Source of the DNA: Streptomyces parvus
Lineage (GTDB): Bacteria; Actinomycetota; Actinomycetes; Streptomycetales; Streptomycetaceae
Direction of reading: 5' to 3'
DNA length: 64,000 nt
NCBI RefSeq assembly: GCF_032121415.1
Contig: NZ_CP135079.1
Span: forward strand, 6,448,001-6,512,000
In this document: in pieces, positions 9,011 through 17,972 of the stretch
Numbering within the stretch: the stretch's first letter is position 1
How the letters are laid out: the number at the start of each line of letters is the position of its first letter
Made by a program: the position numbers and the translations under genes
The notes under the pieces: model-generated
Told to the model about the DNA's origin: nothing
Database searches by the model: none
Seen by the model: only the letters and a program-made list of their open reading frames with translations

Positions 9011-9042
9011 GATCGATTCCCGTTGCTGTGCCGGTCGTTGGG

Positions 9043-10548
9043 CTAGGCGGCCATGCGGGCGTCTGTGTCGAACAGCTCCCGCTCAGCCGGGTGGAGGATG
9101 TGCTGGGTGATGAACGAGCGGCCGGCGACCTTCCACAGACCTCGGCCCTTGGTCAGGGAGGACACCGCCTGGGTCTCGACGCCGGTCAGGCCGAGCAGAG
9201 ATGCAGCGGCGGCGAGCTGGTCGGGCTCCTGGCGGTAGATGATGCGCGTGCTGCAGTCCGCGAGGAGCCCCTCGGCCAGGACTCGGCCGCGTGAACCGGC
9301 GTCGCCCGCCGAGAGCAAATCGCTGAGACGGTGGATCACCATCAGGTTCGCGATGCCCAGCCCTCGAGAGAGCTTCCACTGGCTCTGCATCCGCTCCAGC
9401 AGCCCGACGTGCCGCATCAGCCGCCACGCCTCGTCGTAGATCACCCAGCGCCGACCGCCATCGGGATCACTGAGGGCTGACTCCATCCACGCGCTCGCGC
9501 ACGTCATCGCGAGCACCAGTGCCGTGTCATCACCGGAGCCGCCGAGACGGGAGAGATCGATGGACAGCATCGGTGTGGTCGGGTCGAACGACACGGTGCT
9601 CGGCGCGTCGAACATGCCGCTCAAGTCGCCGTGCACGAGACGTCGCAAGGCATGGGCGAGGTCCTGGGCGGCTGAACCGAGGTGCCCAGCCTGGCGGCCG
9701 AGGGCCTGGTCGAGGCGTTCGGGGGAGCCGAGTACGTGCGCGATCTCGCCGAGCAGCGGCACCGTGCCCCGGGCGACGGCGTCAGCGACGACCAGATCCA
9801 GGGCCAGGTCGAGGGCGGTGTGCTCCATCGGCAGCAGGTCGCGCTTCAGCACGGTGCGGGCGAGGCTGGCCAGCAGCAGCAGACGGCGCTTGCGAACCTC
9901 CGTGAACCAGTCCTCCTCGCTCACGGAGGCGGGGCGAGCCGGGGCGTCCAGCGGATTCAACCGTCCAGGGAGCCCCGGGCCCAGGGCGATGCTGTATCCG
10001 CCGAGGGCCTGCGAGACACCGGTCCACTCCCCCTTGGGATCGCAGGGGATGTAGATCCGGTAGCCGTGGGCGATCGACCGGGTGGCGATCGACTTCGCCA
10101 GCGCCGACTTACCCATGCCGATGATCCCGGCCAGGACCGCGTTGGGGTTGGTGAAGCCCTCCACCCTGCCGTTGTTGTAGAGCGAGAATGGGTCGAAGCA
10201 GAAGGCCGCCTCCGCGTGCACATCGCGGCCGATGAACACCCCTTCGGCGCCCAGGCCGCCCTCGGCCACGAACGGGTACGCGCCGCTGGCTGTGGCGGTG
10301 GTCATCCGGTGGGCGGGCAGGGCGAGCTTGCCGCCGCGGGCGGAGGCCGGACCGGGGCGACCGGCGAGCGGGTAGGTAGGCCGCAGACCCGGGTCGAGGG
10401 TCTGCTCGGCGCGGTGCTTGGGCGGGTTTCCGGCGAGACATGCCTGGCGGCGGGCTTCGGCGAACCCTGATCGGGCGGCCCGCTGTTCGGCGCGTGTCGT
10501 CTTACGGGGCACGAACAGAGGGGAAGCACTGGCGCGGGTACGGGGCAT
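9043..10548 (-). CDS. VirB4/TrbE-type conjugation ATPase
   Basis: The start is ATG 10548 (MPRTRASASPLFVPRK) with GGAGAAAC upstream; 501 residues. The core is a RecA-like ATPase: Walker A GIIGMGKSALAKS at about residues 140-150, Walker B RRWVIYDEAWRLM at about 371, and downstream the sensor/Arg region (IYRQEPDQLAAAASLLGL). The phrase PFSLYNNGRVEGFTNPNAVLAG before the P-loop is typical of VirB4-like proteins of actinobacterial elements. Known role: the cytoplasmic ATPase energising the type IV secretion channel. It follows the 150-residue gene by 26 bases and lies in the same operon as the SCO6880-family and TrbL-like genes. No membrane segment. Confidence 0.85.
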   Translation of the reverse strand: MPRTRASASPLFVPRKTTRAEQRAARSGFAEARRQACLAGNPPKHRAEQTLDPGLRPTYPLAGRPGPASARGGKLALPAHRMTTATASGAYPFVAEGGLGAEGVFIGRDVHAEAAFCFDPFSLYNNGRVEGFTNPNAVLAGIIGMGKSALAKSIATRSIAHGYRIYIPCDPKGEWTGVSQALGGYSIALGPGLPGRLNPLDAPARPASVSEEDWFTEVRKRRLLLLASLARTVLKRDLLPMEHTALDLALDLVVADAVARGTVPLLGEIAHVLGSPERLDQALGRQAGHLGSAAQDLAHALRRLVHGDLSGMFDAPSTVSFDPTTPMLSIDLSRLGGSGDDTALVLAMTCASAWMESALSDPDGGRRWVIYDEAWRLMRHVGLLERMQSQWKLSRGLGIANLMVIHRLSDLLSAGDAGSRGRVLAEGLLADCSTRIIYRQEPDQLAAAASLLGLTGVETQAVSSLTKGRGLWKVAGRSFITQHILHPAERELFDTDARMAA

Positions 10549-10574
10549 GAGCGTTTCTCCAGATGAGGGGTGGG

Positions 10575-11027
10575 TCAGCGGCGGACGAGGCCGGTGAACG
10601 GGGCGTGCAGGTCGGCCGGAGTGGTGCGCCGCCGGACGAGATGAGCGGTGCGCTGGTGGCGCTGGCAGATGGTCAGTCCCGGTGCTCCCTCCGGAAGGCC
10701 GGCCTGGCACGCCTCCGGTGCGGGGATCTCGCCGGAGTCCGGCCGGGGCGCCGCGTGGTAGGCGGCGTGGAGGTGCTCGGCGGCCTGCCAGATGCGGGTG
10801 CGGGCGGTACGGAGCTGGTCGCCCTCGACCGCGACAAGCTGCCCGGTGCGACCGGTGTGGGCGTCGAGCAGCCCGTACAGCGCGACGAGGTGGGCGTGCA
10901 GGGCGTCCAGCTCGGCCCGGCTGGTGACCAGCGGGCCGCCCGGGATGTTGAGCGCCCGGTGGAAGTCGAGCGCGGCGGTGGCGAAGGGCACGAAGTCCTG
11001 CGCGGTCGGGCTGGCGGTGCGGGACAT
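10575..11027 (-). CDS. Small helical ICE protein between the two transfer proteins
   Basis: 150 residues, ATG 11027. Residues 10-95 are predicted helices (FVPFATAALDFHRAL, AELDALHAHLVALYGLLDAHTG, RTARTRIWQAAEHLHAAYHA). The C-terminal third contains C and H residues (EACQAGLP, ICQRHQRTAHLVRRR) that could bind a metal, though the spacing is not a classic finger. It lies between the SCO6880-family gene (26 bases away) and the VirB4 gene (27 bases). Function unknown; the operon position suggests a part in transfer. Confidence 0.55.
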   Translation of the reverse strand: MSRTASPTAQDFVPFATAALDFHRALNIPGGPLVTSRAELDALHAHLVALYGLLDAHTGRTGQLVAVEGDQLRTARTRIWQAAEHLHAAYHAAPRPDSGEIPAPEACQAGLPEGAPGLTICQRHQRTAHLVRRRTTPADLHAPFTGLVRR

Positions 11028-11052
11028 GAGGGTGCTCTTTCGAAGGGAAGGG

Positions 11053-12519
11053 TCAGGCAGCGAGCGCGAGCGGCAGGGCGGCGGCGGTGAATGCCTCGGC
11101 CTGCTGCCAGGTCAGCGGCCGGAGGTCGAGCTGGGCGCCGACCGCGGCGGTCTCCACGACGGCGCAGGCGGCGCGCAGCTCGTCCTCGGTGTCGGCCGAG
11201 ACGGTCAGCAGACCGGTCAGGGCGACGTCGGCGTGCCCGGCGATGAGCTGGCGTTCGCGGGACTTGATGTCCTGGTACTCGATCGAGTCGGCCTCGGAGT
11301 CGACCTGGCCGCGCCGGGCGCGTTCGGCGGCGTCGGCGATCACGCTGGACTTCTTGCGCTGCACGTCGCGCAGGGCGGCGTCGAGGTTCTTCGGCTCGTA
11401 GGAGAGCGACAGCGTGCGCCGGACGCCGCCGGTGAACAGGAGCTGGTGTAGGAAGCCGGCGCTGGTCTCGGTGCGCGGCCAGTTCTCCACCCAGTAGGTG
11501 GCGTGCACGGCGGTGTCGGTGGCGATGTGGTCCGCCTTCTCGACGACCACGACAGGGCCGGCGGCGGCGGGCTCGGCCTCGGGGCGACCGGCCGTGGACC
11601 AGCGGTCGAGTGTCGCCAGCGCCTTCGGGTCGTAGGAGGTGCGCACCACGGCGGCGATCTCGCGTGCGGTGAGCCAGCCCGTCGGGGTGAGACCCGCGGT
11701 CCGCGCCGCCTGGTCGAACGTGGAGGTGAGCTGGGCGAGGACGCTGAAGGCACCGGTGAGACCACCGCCAGCCTGGTTGATCAGCCGACGGGCCGCCTTG
11801 GTGTCCAGGGACACCGCGACGTACGCCTCGTGCGGGGCGGCCGCGGGACCGGCGCTCTGGATCAGCTCGTTGTAGATCGCGCCGGCCATCGGGGTGTCGG
11901 GTCGGCCGTGCTCTTCCCAGTAGCGGCGCAGCGCGTCACCGGAGTCGGGGATGGTGCGCTCGATCACCTGGATGCGGGCGATCCGCCCGGTACGGGCGAG
12001 AGCTGCCAGCGCGCGTCCCCAGCCGCCGACGTTGGCCTGCTGGGTGCCGGGGTCGAGCAGGGCGTAGGCGAGGGAGGAGACCTTGACCACCGCGGTCAGC
12101 GTCCCGGTGTGCGGGTTGTGGACGGCGCCGTACTTGCCGTCGGGAGCAGTGGTCACGCGCAGGCTGGCAGCGGTGCCGGGGAGGTGGAGTAGTCCCTCGC
12201 GGGTCGGCCGGCGGGAGGGCCGGGTGAGCCAGACGAGCTGGCCTCGCATCCGGCGCAGCGCGTACCGGACGACGATCGGGGCCCAGTCCGCCAGAGCACG
12301 GCCTCGGTGGCGGACGAAGACGAGCAGGGCGATCACGGCCCACAGCGGGATGAGCTGGAGGGCGCCGACCACACCGCGGGCGAGGATCACGGCGAGAAGG
12401 AGAAGGCCGGTGAGCCCGGCGACGACCAACTGCGGGACGGTCAGGCCGAGCAGGACGCCGCGCCTGCTGCGGTGCGGGAACTTCACGGTGGGCGTGGAGG
12501 ACTGGTGCTTGCCGGACAT
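11053..12519 (-). CDS. SCO6880-family conjugation protein
   Basis: The start is ATG 12519 (MSGKHQSSTPTVKF); the much longer frame to 13539 is antisense-like noise over the TrbL gene. The product has 488 residues. Two adjacent hydrophobic segments at about residues 25-75 (VPQLVVAGLTGLLLLAVILA and LIPLWAVIALLVFV) are followed by a large cytoplasmic alpha/beta region (VKVSSLAYALLDPGT, AYVAVSLDTKAARRL, HATYWVENWPRTE, RTLSLSYEPKNLDAAL). This architecture, PrgI-like membrane segments followed by a VirB4-N-like domain, is that of the SCO6880 family found next to VirB4 in Streptomyces elements. Known placement: a type IV secretion partner of the VirB4 ATPase. No P-loop is present. Confidence 0.8.
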   Translation of the reverse strand: MSGKHQSSTPTVKFPHRSRRGVLLGLTVPQLVVAGLTGLLLLAVILARGVVGALQLIPLWAVIALLVFVRHRGRALADWAPIVVRYALRRMRGQLVWLTRPSRRPTREGLLHLPGTAASLRVTTAPDGKYGAVHNPHTGTLTAVVKVSSLAYALLDPGTQQANVGGWGRALAALARTGRIARIQVIERTIPDSGDALRRYWEEHGRPDTPMAGAIYNELIQSAGPAAAPHEAYVAVSLDTKAARRLINQAGGGLTGAFSVLAQLTSTFDQAARTAGLTPTGWLTAREIAAVVRTSYDPKALATLDRWSTAGRPEAEPAAAGPVVVVEKADHIATDTAVHATYWVENWPRTETSAGFLHQLLFTGGVRRTLSLSYEPKNLDAALRDVQRKKSSVIADAAERARRGQVDSEADSIEYQDIKSRERQLIAGHADVALTGLLTVSADTEDELRAACAVVETAAVGAQLDLRPLTWQQAEAFTAAALPLALAA

Positions 12520-12650
12520 GGTGGTTCCAGACGGTGGGAGCGGGCGGAGGACGGGGCGCGCGGCGCTCTTCTGGACGTCATGGCGCAACCTTCCTGCTGG
12601 TGGGGGGCGGGGGCGGGCCGTGGAGTGCGGCCCGCCCCCGGGGATGTGGG

Positions 12651-14060
12651 TCAGGAACCCGACGGCGGCTGGGTGGGATACACCCAGTTCGTCGGCGTCG
12701 CGGAGCCGGTGGCCGACGGTCCGGACGCGGACGCCGGAGTGCCCGAGGCCGAAGGTCCGGGGTCGGCTGGCGGCATGGAGGTCATGTCGCCGCCCGGAGC
12801 CGATGCGGCTGCGAGGTGACCGGAGCCGCCCGCAACGCCTTGGGCAGTCGATTCGGACCCTTCCGGTTCGTCCTCGCCAGGACGTGTGATCAGTGGCGGG
12901 ATCCCGGGGCGCTGGATCAGAGCCCGGCCCTTGTCGCCGCTCGCGTCCGGGTCTTCGCCGTACCGGAAGCGGGTCTGCTGCTTGGGCGGCCCGGCGTCGA
13001 TGCCCTCCTTGCTGAGGTTGCCGCCGGAGGGGTTGATGCCGGAGGCGACGCCATCGGTGCCCGCGCCCGGGACCTGGTTCGGACCCTGCGGAGCGGGGGC
13101 GCCGGTACCGGCCCGCAGCGCGAGGCTGCCTGCGGTCTTTGCGGCTCCTGCGGCGACCGCCATGCCGGCGACACCGGTGCGGTGCATGTCGTCGTGGCCG
13201 CCGCCGTCGCTGGCCCAGTGGACGAACTTGTACGTCGCGTAGGGGCAGAGCAACACCAAGACCATCACGACGATGCCGGCCATCGCGTCGGACAGGGCCG
13301 CCATTCCGTCGCTGGCGTCGGTCTTGCCCATGGCGGAGACGCCGATCAGGAAGACCACGGTCATCAACAGCTTGGAGACGATCAGGGTGCCGGTGGCCTC
13401 GATCCAGCCGCGCCGCCACCGCTTGGCGACCTCCCAGCCGCCGCCGGCCCCGGCGAACACCGCGAGCGCGACCATGATCAGGACGCCGACCTTGCGGGCG
13501 ACCATCACGCCCCAGTAGAGGAAGGCGCCGATCGCGCACCCGAAGGCGACCAGCGCGGGCACACCCCAGCCGAGGCCGTACATGGCCCCCATCTGGTCAA
13601 CCTTGATCACACGGCGGATCGCGTCGTCGATCGAGGTGTTGGCGGCTTTGAAGAGGCCGTCGGACAGCGCGTCGACCACGGTGATGGCGACGGTGGTGAA
13701 GGCGATGGCGGAGAAGCTGAACAGGACTCCGGTCATGGTGCCGAACGCCGCCTTGGCGAGGGCACGTTCGTCTCGGCGCCAGGCCGCGGTCATGAGCTGG
13801 ATGCAGAAGATGCCGACGGTCAGGGCGAGGCCGATGGGCAGCAACAGCTCGTAGTTGTCCCGGAACCACCCGGTGTTAAGGTCGATGGCCGTCGTCTTGT
13901 TGACGGCTTTGGCGGCTAGGTCGGCCGCGCTGGACGCCAGCTCGCCCGCCGACTTCGCGATCCACGCGCCGAGGCCGTCGGTGACGGTGCCGGCGGGGTT
14001 GGTGGCGAAGTCGACGGCGCCGCACACCTTGTCCATCAGCGGGAAGTCGCAGACTCCCAT
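12651..14060 (-). CDS. TrbL/VirB6-like polytopic conjugation protein
   Basis: The start is ATG 14060, seven bases after GGAGGT; 469 residues. At least six hydrophobic segments lie between residues 70 and 290 (ELLLPIGLALTVGIFCIQLM, TGVLFSFSAIAFTTVAITVV, ALVAFGCAIGAFLYWGVMVA, VGVLIMVALAVFAGAG, LIVSKLLMTVVFLIGVSAM, IVVMVLVLLCPYATYKFV). A long Gly/Pro/Ser-rich cytoplasmic tail of about 170 residues follows. This matches TrbL/VirB6-type inner-membrane channel subunits. It lies immediately downstream of the VirB8-like gene. The tail is typical of actinobacterial members. Confidence 0.75.
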   Translation of the reverse strand: MGVCDFPLMDKVCGAVDFATNPAGTVTDGLGAWIAKSAGELASSAADLAAKAVNKTTAIDLNTGWFRDNYELLLPIGLALTVGIFCIQLMTAAWRRDERALAKAAFGTMTGVLFSFSAIAFTTVAITVVDALSDGLFKAANTSIDDAIRRVIKVDQMGAMYGLGWGVPALVAFGCAIGAFLYWGVMVARKVGVLIMVALAVFAGAGGGWEVAKRWRRGWIEATGTLIVSKLLMTVVFLIGVSAMGKTDASDGMAALSDAMAGIVVMVLVLLCPYATYKFVHWASDGGGHDDMHRTGVAGMAVAAGAAKTAGSLALRAGTGAPAPQGPNQVPGAGTDGVASGINPSGGNLSKEGIDAGPPKQQTRFRYGEDPDASGDKGRALIQRPGIPPLITRPGEDEPEGSESTAQGVAGGSGHLAAASAPGGDMTSMPPADPGPSASGTPASASGPSATGSATPTNWVYPTQPPSGS

Positions 14061-14088
14061 GGGTCATACCTCCGTTCTGGGGCGAGGG

Positions 14089-14769
14089 TCAGGGCGCGAC
14101 GGACGGCATGACGCCGACCAGGGCGCAAGGGTGGTTGGGTCGGCACTGGACCGCGAGGGTGGTGGAACGGCTCTCCGCGCCGCCGGCGGACGCGCCCTTC
14201 CAGCGAATCGACTGCTTGCCGGAGACCGTGACAGCGTAGACGTACGCCTGGGTGATCGCCCCGGGGTCGTCCTGGAGGGCCTGGGTGAAGGCGTGCGGGA
14301 AGTGCCCCTCGTTGATCTTGGCGGTGGCGACCTGCTTGTTGGCGGCCATCTCCCTCCACAGCACCGCCGAGGGGACCGCCTGGTCGACGGAGGCCGGATC
14401 GGCGTACTTCGACTCCGTGGTCAGCCAGCCGCGCAGCGCCTTGCGCAGCTCGGGCTGCAAGTACGCGCGGGTGTCGTACGACCACAGCGCTGCTGCGGCG
14501 GCCTTCCCGTACGTGATCGGGTCGTGGGTTTTCGGCGGAACGGGGAGAGCGCGGGGCCGGGTGTGAGGCCCGGACGGTGCCTCGGACGACGAGGACGCCG
14601 TCGGCGAACTCGGCGGTGGCGCCGGAGTATCGGAGGGGCTTCGGCCCTCGCGGGTGAGGTAAGCGGCCAGGCCGGCGAGGGCGACGAGCACCGCCAGGAC
14701 GGCAGTGCCGAGCAGCGCCCGGCGGCGCACGCGAGATGCGCCGCCGGGGTGGGTGGAGTGCTGAGCCAT
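14089..14769 (-). CDS. Membrane-anchored VirB8/TcpC-like transfer protein
   Basis: The start is ATG 14769, overlapping the stop of the preceding gene (TGATG); 226 residues. A short basic cytoplasmic end (SRVRRRALLG) leads into one transmembrane segment (about residues 20-41), a Ser/Pro-rich spacer, then a globular domain of about 130 residues (DPITYGKAAAAALWSYDTR, then ITQAYVYAVTVSGKQSIRW). The layout of one membrane anchor plus an extracytoplasmic NTF2-like domain is that of VirB8/TcpC channel proteins; the assignment is by architecture and neighbours, not by a signature motif. It is translationally coupled to the DUF6112-like gene. Confidence 0.6.
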   Translation of the reverse strand: MAQHSTHPGGASRVRRRALLGTAVLAVLVALAGLAAYLTREGRSPSDTPAPPPSSPTASSSSEAPSGPHTRPRALPVPPKTHDPITYGKAAAAALWSYDTRAYLQPELRKALRGWLTTESKYADPASVDQAVPSAVLWREMAANKQVATAKINEGHFPHAFTQALQDDPGAITQAYVYAVTVSGKQSIRWKGASAGGAESRSTTLAVQCRPNHPCALVGVMPSVAP

Positions 14770-15077
14770 CAGTGGACCTGCGTCCCGAGCGTCGAGAAGA
14801 ACGCCACGACACCGTTGGCCGCACCGAGCAGAAGGGCCGCGCCCGCGCTGACCAGCACGCCCTTCTTCCCGTTCGCCTCGGCCTGGTGACCACCGGAGTG
14901 GTGACCCCAGGCCCATACGCCCGCGCTGACGGCGAGGGCGCCGACCACGGCGATGAGCCCGAAGAGGTTGATCGAGCCCATCACCTGCTTGAGGACGTTG
15001 AGGCCAGGTAGCCCTCCCTCGTTCGGCTTGATTCCGGGGTCGTAGGCGAGCTGTATGACCTGTTCAGCGAGATGCAT
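14769..15077 (-). CDS. DUF6112-like small membrane protein, VirB2-like
   Basis: 102 residues, ATG 15077 with TGGAGTC upstream. Two hydrophobic segments (INLFGLIAVVGALAVSAGVWAWG and GVLVSAGAALLLGAANGVVAFF) flank a short His/Gly/Lys loop (HHSGGHQAEANGKKG). This size and two-segment pattern is characteristic of the DUF6112 proteins of Streptomyces conjugative elements and resembles VirB2/TrbC pilin-type subunits; a structural role in the channel is inference. No cleavable signal peptide is obvious. Confidence 0.7.
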   Translation of the reverse strand: MHLAEQVIQLAYDPGIKPNEGGLPGLNVLKQVMGSINLFGLIAVVGALAVSAGVWAWGHHSGGHQAEANGKKGVLVSAGAALLLGAANGVVAFFSTLGTQVH

Positions 15078-15165
15078 GGGGACTCCAGTTCGAGTGAGCG
15101 CACGTCAAAGCCCGGTGGGGCGATCCAGCGGTGCGAGGGGAGGTGAGGAGGGGGAGGAGCGCCGG

Positions 15166-16311
15166 TCAGACGACTCGGCGGGCCGCGAGAATCCGCGATT
15201 TCCAGGACGCGACGGTGGTGATCCGTACGACGTCACCGGTGTGCGGGGCGTGGACGATCAGTCCCTGGCCGATCGCCATCCCGACGTGTTCCGGTACGGC
15301 GGCCGTCCCCTCGGTGAAGAGGAGGTCGCCCGGCTTGAGGGCATCGACCGAGACGGCCTTGCCGTCCTTGACCTGCGTGTACGTGGTCCGCGTCAGGGTG
15401 ACCCCGGCGGCCTTGTACGCGCCCTGCATCAGGGAGGAGCAGTCGCAGCGGCCCATCGGGTTCTCGCCGTGGGAGTCGGTGCAGGTGCCGCCCCACTGAT
15501 ACGGCGTGCCGAGCTGGCCGAGCGCCCACCGGATCGCCGTCTGCACCTCTCGCGGCGCGGAGGCGGGAATCTTGTACTCGTCCGGCAGCGCGCCCGCCGG
15601 GATGGTGCCGAAGTCCGTCCCGTCGCCGTCCGCCGAGCAACCGCCAGCGGAATCGGGAGATGGGGTGCCGGTGTCGGCAGAGCCGGACGGCGACGGGCTC
15701 GGCGATGCACCGCCGGCCTTCTGCAGCAGGGGCTCGATGGCCTTCTGCAGGGCGGTGGCCAGTGGCTCCCATTTGGCGTACGCCTCGGGGAAGCCCGACT
15801 TCTGCACCGCCTGGGCGGCCTGGGTGACAGAGAGGGACTGCCAGCCGGAAACCTTCTTGAGCCCCTCGTAGAACTTCGTCGAGGCGTGCACCGGGTCGAG
15901 GATCTGGCTGGCCGTGCCCCAGCCCATCGACGGCCGCTGCTGGAAGAGACCCAGCGAATCGCGGTCGCCGTAGGTCAGGTTCCGCAGGCCGCTCTCCTGC
16001 AGAGCGGTCGCCAGGGCGACGACCTGCCCTCGGGCGGGGATGTTCATCGCGACGCCCGTGGCCTGGATCGTCTTGGCGTTGGGCACCTGGTCGGCAGGCG
16101 CGTCCAGGCCCGGCACGGAGACCGAGCTCTTGTCGCCGCCGTTCAGGATGGCCTTCACCTGCTTGGCGACGGCGGAGGTGTCCACACCTTGTGCACCGTC
16201 GGTCGAGCACGAAGCCGAGGCGGTCCCGGTACCGATGCCAAGGATCGGCAGTGCCAGAAGGAGTGGTCCGGTGGCGCACAGACCGACGAGGGCTCCCGTC
16301 GTCTTCTTCAC
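15166..16311 (-). CDS. Secreted NlpC/P60 (C40) peptidase with lytic-transglycosylase-like region, VirB1-like
   Basis: 381 residues; the start is GTG 16311 (MKKTTGALVGLCATG). The N-terminal 33 residues form a signal peptide ending near TASAS. Residues about 85-170 resemble a goose-lysozyme/transglycosylase fold (ALATALQESGLRNLTYGDRDSLGLFQQRPS). An Ala/Ser/Pro linker (200-225) leads to an NlpC/P60 domain (about 255-381) with the catalytic Cys in RCDCSSLMQ, His in EHVGMAIG, and a third polar residue near VHAPHTG. Known role: local peptidoglycan cutting during assembly of the conjugation channel. It is the first gene of the transfer operon as transcribed; its promoter must lie in 16312-16891. Confidence 0.85.
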   Translation of the reverse strand: MKKTTGALVGLCATGPLLLALPILGIGTGTASASCSTDGAQGVDTSAVAKQVKAILNGGDKSSVSVPGLDAPADQVPNAKTIQATGVAMNIPARGQVVALATALQESGLRNLTYGDRDSLGLFQQRPSMGWGTASQILDPVHASTKFYEGLKKVSGWQSLSVTQAAQAVQKSGFPEAYAKWEPLATALQKAIEPLLQKAGGASPSPSPSGSADTGTPSPDSAGGCSADGDGTDFGTIPAGALPDEYKIPASAPREVQTAIRWALGQLGTPYQWGGTCTDSHGENPMGRCDCSSLMQGAYKAAGVTLTRTTYTQVKDGKAVSVDALKPGDLLFTEGTAAVPEHVGMAIGQGLIVHAPHTGDVVRITTVASWKSRILAARRVV

Positions 16312-16891
16312 TGCTGCCGCCGTTCAGCGCGACGGCGGTGCGGACCAGACGACGGAGGTGGGTCGGGGCGCGGGTGTGTCAGGGCATGCTGCATCGCAGC
16401 GGCTCCTCGGTGTTCGTAGGAGACGCGGTGCCGACTTCTCGTGCAAAGCCGTCGGCACCGCGCCGATGTGCATCCGCCTCTCGGCGGGCCCGGGTCAGAG
16501 GAGTTGGTAGCTCCAGGACGCCGGTTTCAGGTCAAGCGCGGCAGCAGGCCGCGTTCGTAATCTCAGGCAATACACAGGGGCCTCCTCGCGGCGCTCGCGG
16601 ACAGATGGGCAACATGCCACCGACGCTGCTCGATTGGACGAGACGGCACGGATAAGCACAGCTCAACGGGGGTGGAGCAGCGCTCCTTCCCGGTGGCACG
16701 GCGAGACAGTAGACCGGGATTCCGGCCGCACCAAGCGACTGCCATCCAGGGGTCCGGAGCAGGGAGCCACCTCGTTAGGCGCGGCCGGAATTCGCCGTTA
16801 ACCTCCGCTGCAACCTCGCACCGGATGCACGCCGTTGAGCGCTGCCCGGAGCAGGTCCAGACTCCGCCGCGCCCGAAGAGAGGCCCTCCCC
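16312..16891. other. Intergenic region between the transfer operon and the methyltransferase
   Basis: A 580-base region separating divergent genes. It should carry the promoter of the transfer operon (leftward) and of the methyltransferase (rightward). A GAAGAGAGG ribosome site precedes the methyltransferase ATG. No convincing ORF, tRNA or strong -35/-10 pair was recognised. Confidence 0.5.
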
Positions 16892-17638
16892 ATGAGCTAC
16901 ACGCTGCACCGAGGCGATGGCCTGACCGTCCTGAAGTCCCTCCCGGACGAGAGCGTCCAGGCGGTGATCACCGATCCGCCGTACAACTCCGGGGGCCGCA
17001 CCAGCTCCGATCGAACCGGCCGTACCGCACGTGCCAAGTACGTCACGAGCAACTCGGCGCACGACCTCGCCAACTTCCCGGGCGAGAACCGCGACCAGCG
17101 CTCCTACCGCTCCTGGCTCACCGACCTCCTCACCGAGGCGTACCGGGCCTCGACCGAGCACGCGGTCGCGATGGTCTTCACCGACTGGCGACAGGAGCCG
17201 ACCACCTCCGACGCACTGCAGATGGCGGGGTGGACCTGGAGCGGCACGATTCCGTGGATCAAGCCGTCCAGCCGGCCCCGCAAGGGCGGGCCGAAGCAGG
17301 ACTCGGAGTTCATCATCTGGGGCGTCAAGGGCTCCCTCGACAACACCCGCGACCTCTACCTGCCGGGCCACTACATCGCCTCCCAGCCCCGCAAGGGCCG
17401 GGTTCACATCACCCAGAAGCCAGTCGAGGTCATGCAGCAGCTCGTCCAGGTCTGCCCCGAGGGCGGCACCGTCCTCGATCCCTTCACCGGCAGCGGCTCC
17501 ACCGGGGTCGCGGCCCTGCGCGAGGGACGCCGCTTCGTGGGCGTCGAGCTGTCCGCGCACTACGCCGACGTCGCCGAGGAGCGGCTGCGGGCCGAACTGA
17601 CGAAGGAGGACTTCGAGCTGGCCGGACCGGAGGCATGA
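16892..17638 (+). CDS. Orphan beta-class DNA methyltransferase (N6-adenine or N4-cytosine)
   Basis: The start is ATG 16892 (MSYTLHRGDGLTVLKSL) after AGAGAGG; 248 residues. The catalytic motif IV TDPPYNSGG lies near residue 30, and the SAM-binding motif I DPFTGSGSTGVAAL lies near residue 195, i.e. catalytic before SAM-binding, the beta-class order. QKPVEVMQQLV before motif I is typical. No target-recognition insert of the size seen in type III enzymes and no adjacent endonuclease are present, so it is probably an orphan that protects the element's DNA from host restriction or marks it. DPPY favours N6-adenine. It is followed by a strong hairpin terminator at 17684. Confidence 0.85.
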   Translation: MSYTLHRGDGLTVLKSLPDESVQAVITDPPYNSGGRTSSDRTGRTARAKYVTSNSAHDLANFPGENRDQRSYRSWLTDLLTEAYRASTEHAVAMVFTDWRQEPTTSDALQMAGWTWSGTIPWIKPSSRPRKGGPKQDSEFIIWGVKGSLDNTRDLYLPGHYIASQPRKGRVHITQKPVEVMQQLVQVCPEGGTVLDPFTGSGSTGVAALREGRRFVGVELSAHYADVAEERLRAELTKEDFELAGPEA

Positions 17639-17683
17639 GCGTGAGAGCGGAGAGGCCGGGGCCGGCGGCCCGCAGACGCCAAA

Positions 17684-17725
17684 GGGGCGGCTGGAGCATC
17701 GACTAACCGATGCACCAGCCGCCCC
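17684..17725. terminator. Strong bidirectional hairpin after the methyltransferase
   Basis: GGGGCGGCTGG (17684-17694) and GCATCG (17696-17701) pair with CGATGC (17708-17713) and CCAGCCGCCCC (17715-17725) around the six-base loop ACTAAC, with one A-A mismatch. There is no U tract, as is usual for high-GC actinobacterial terminators. It isolates the methyltransferase from the insertion sequence downstream. Confidence 0.75.
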
Positions 17726-17735
17726 TCCTGTTGCG

Positions 17736-17972
17736 TCAGGCCGCTCTACCTTCTTGATCGGGTTGATCGAGCCATTCGTAGGGTTGGGTCACCCAGGGGC
17801 GCTGGGTGTGGCTTTCAGGCCGCTGCCGTCTCGTGGCAATCGAGGCTTTGTCGCTCAGCGCCCCACGACGACTCGGCCGCCGATTAGGAAGTGCGAACAA
17901 GTCGCTGTGTAGAGCAATGCCGGCGAGGTCGTTCGTGGCACGAAGAGTACGAACACGCACGTCAGGAGCGCG
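17736..17972 (+). ncRNA. Candidate bridge-RNA region upstream of the IS110 transposase
   Basis: These 237 bases have no credible ORF. Two stem-loops are visible: CACCCAG/CTGGGTG at 17790-17808 around loop GGGCG, and TCGTGG (17831-17836) with CCACGA (17863-17868). IS110-family elements are known to encode a structured bridge RNA from the non-coding end next to the transposase gene, which guides target and donor recognition. Assignment here is by position and hairpins only; the loop guide sequences were not identified. Confidence 0.35.

Noticed and set aside
12520..13539. Extension of the SCO6880-family frame upstream
   Set aside because: Lies over the TrbL-like gene; composition is that of a shadow frame and the family start is at ATG 12519.
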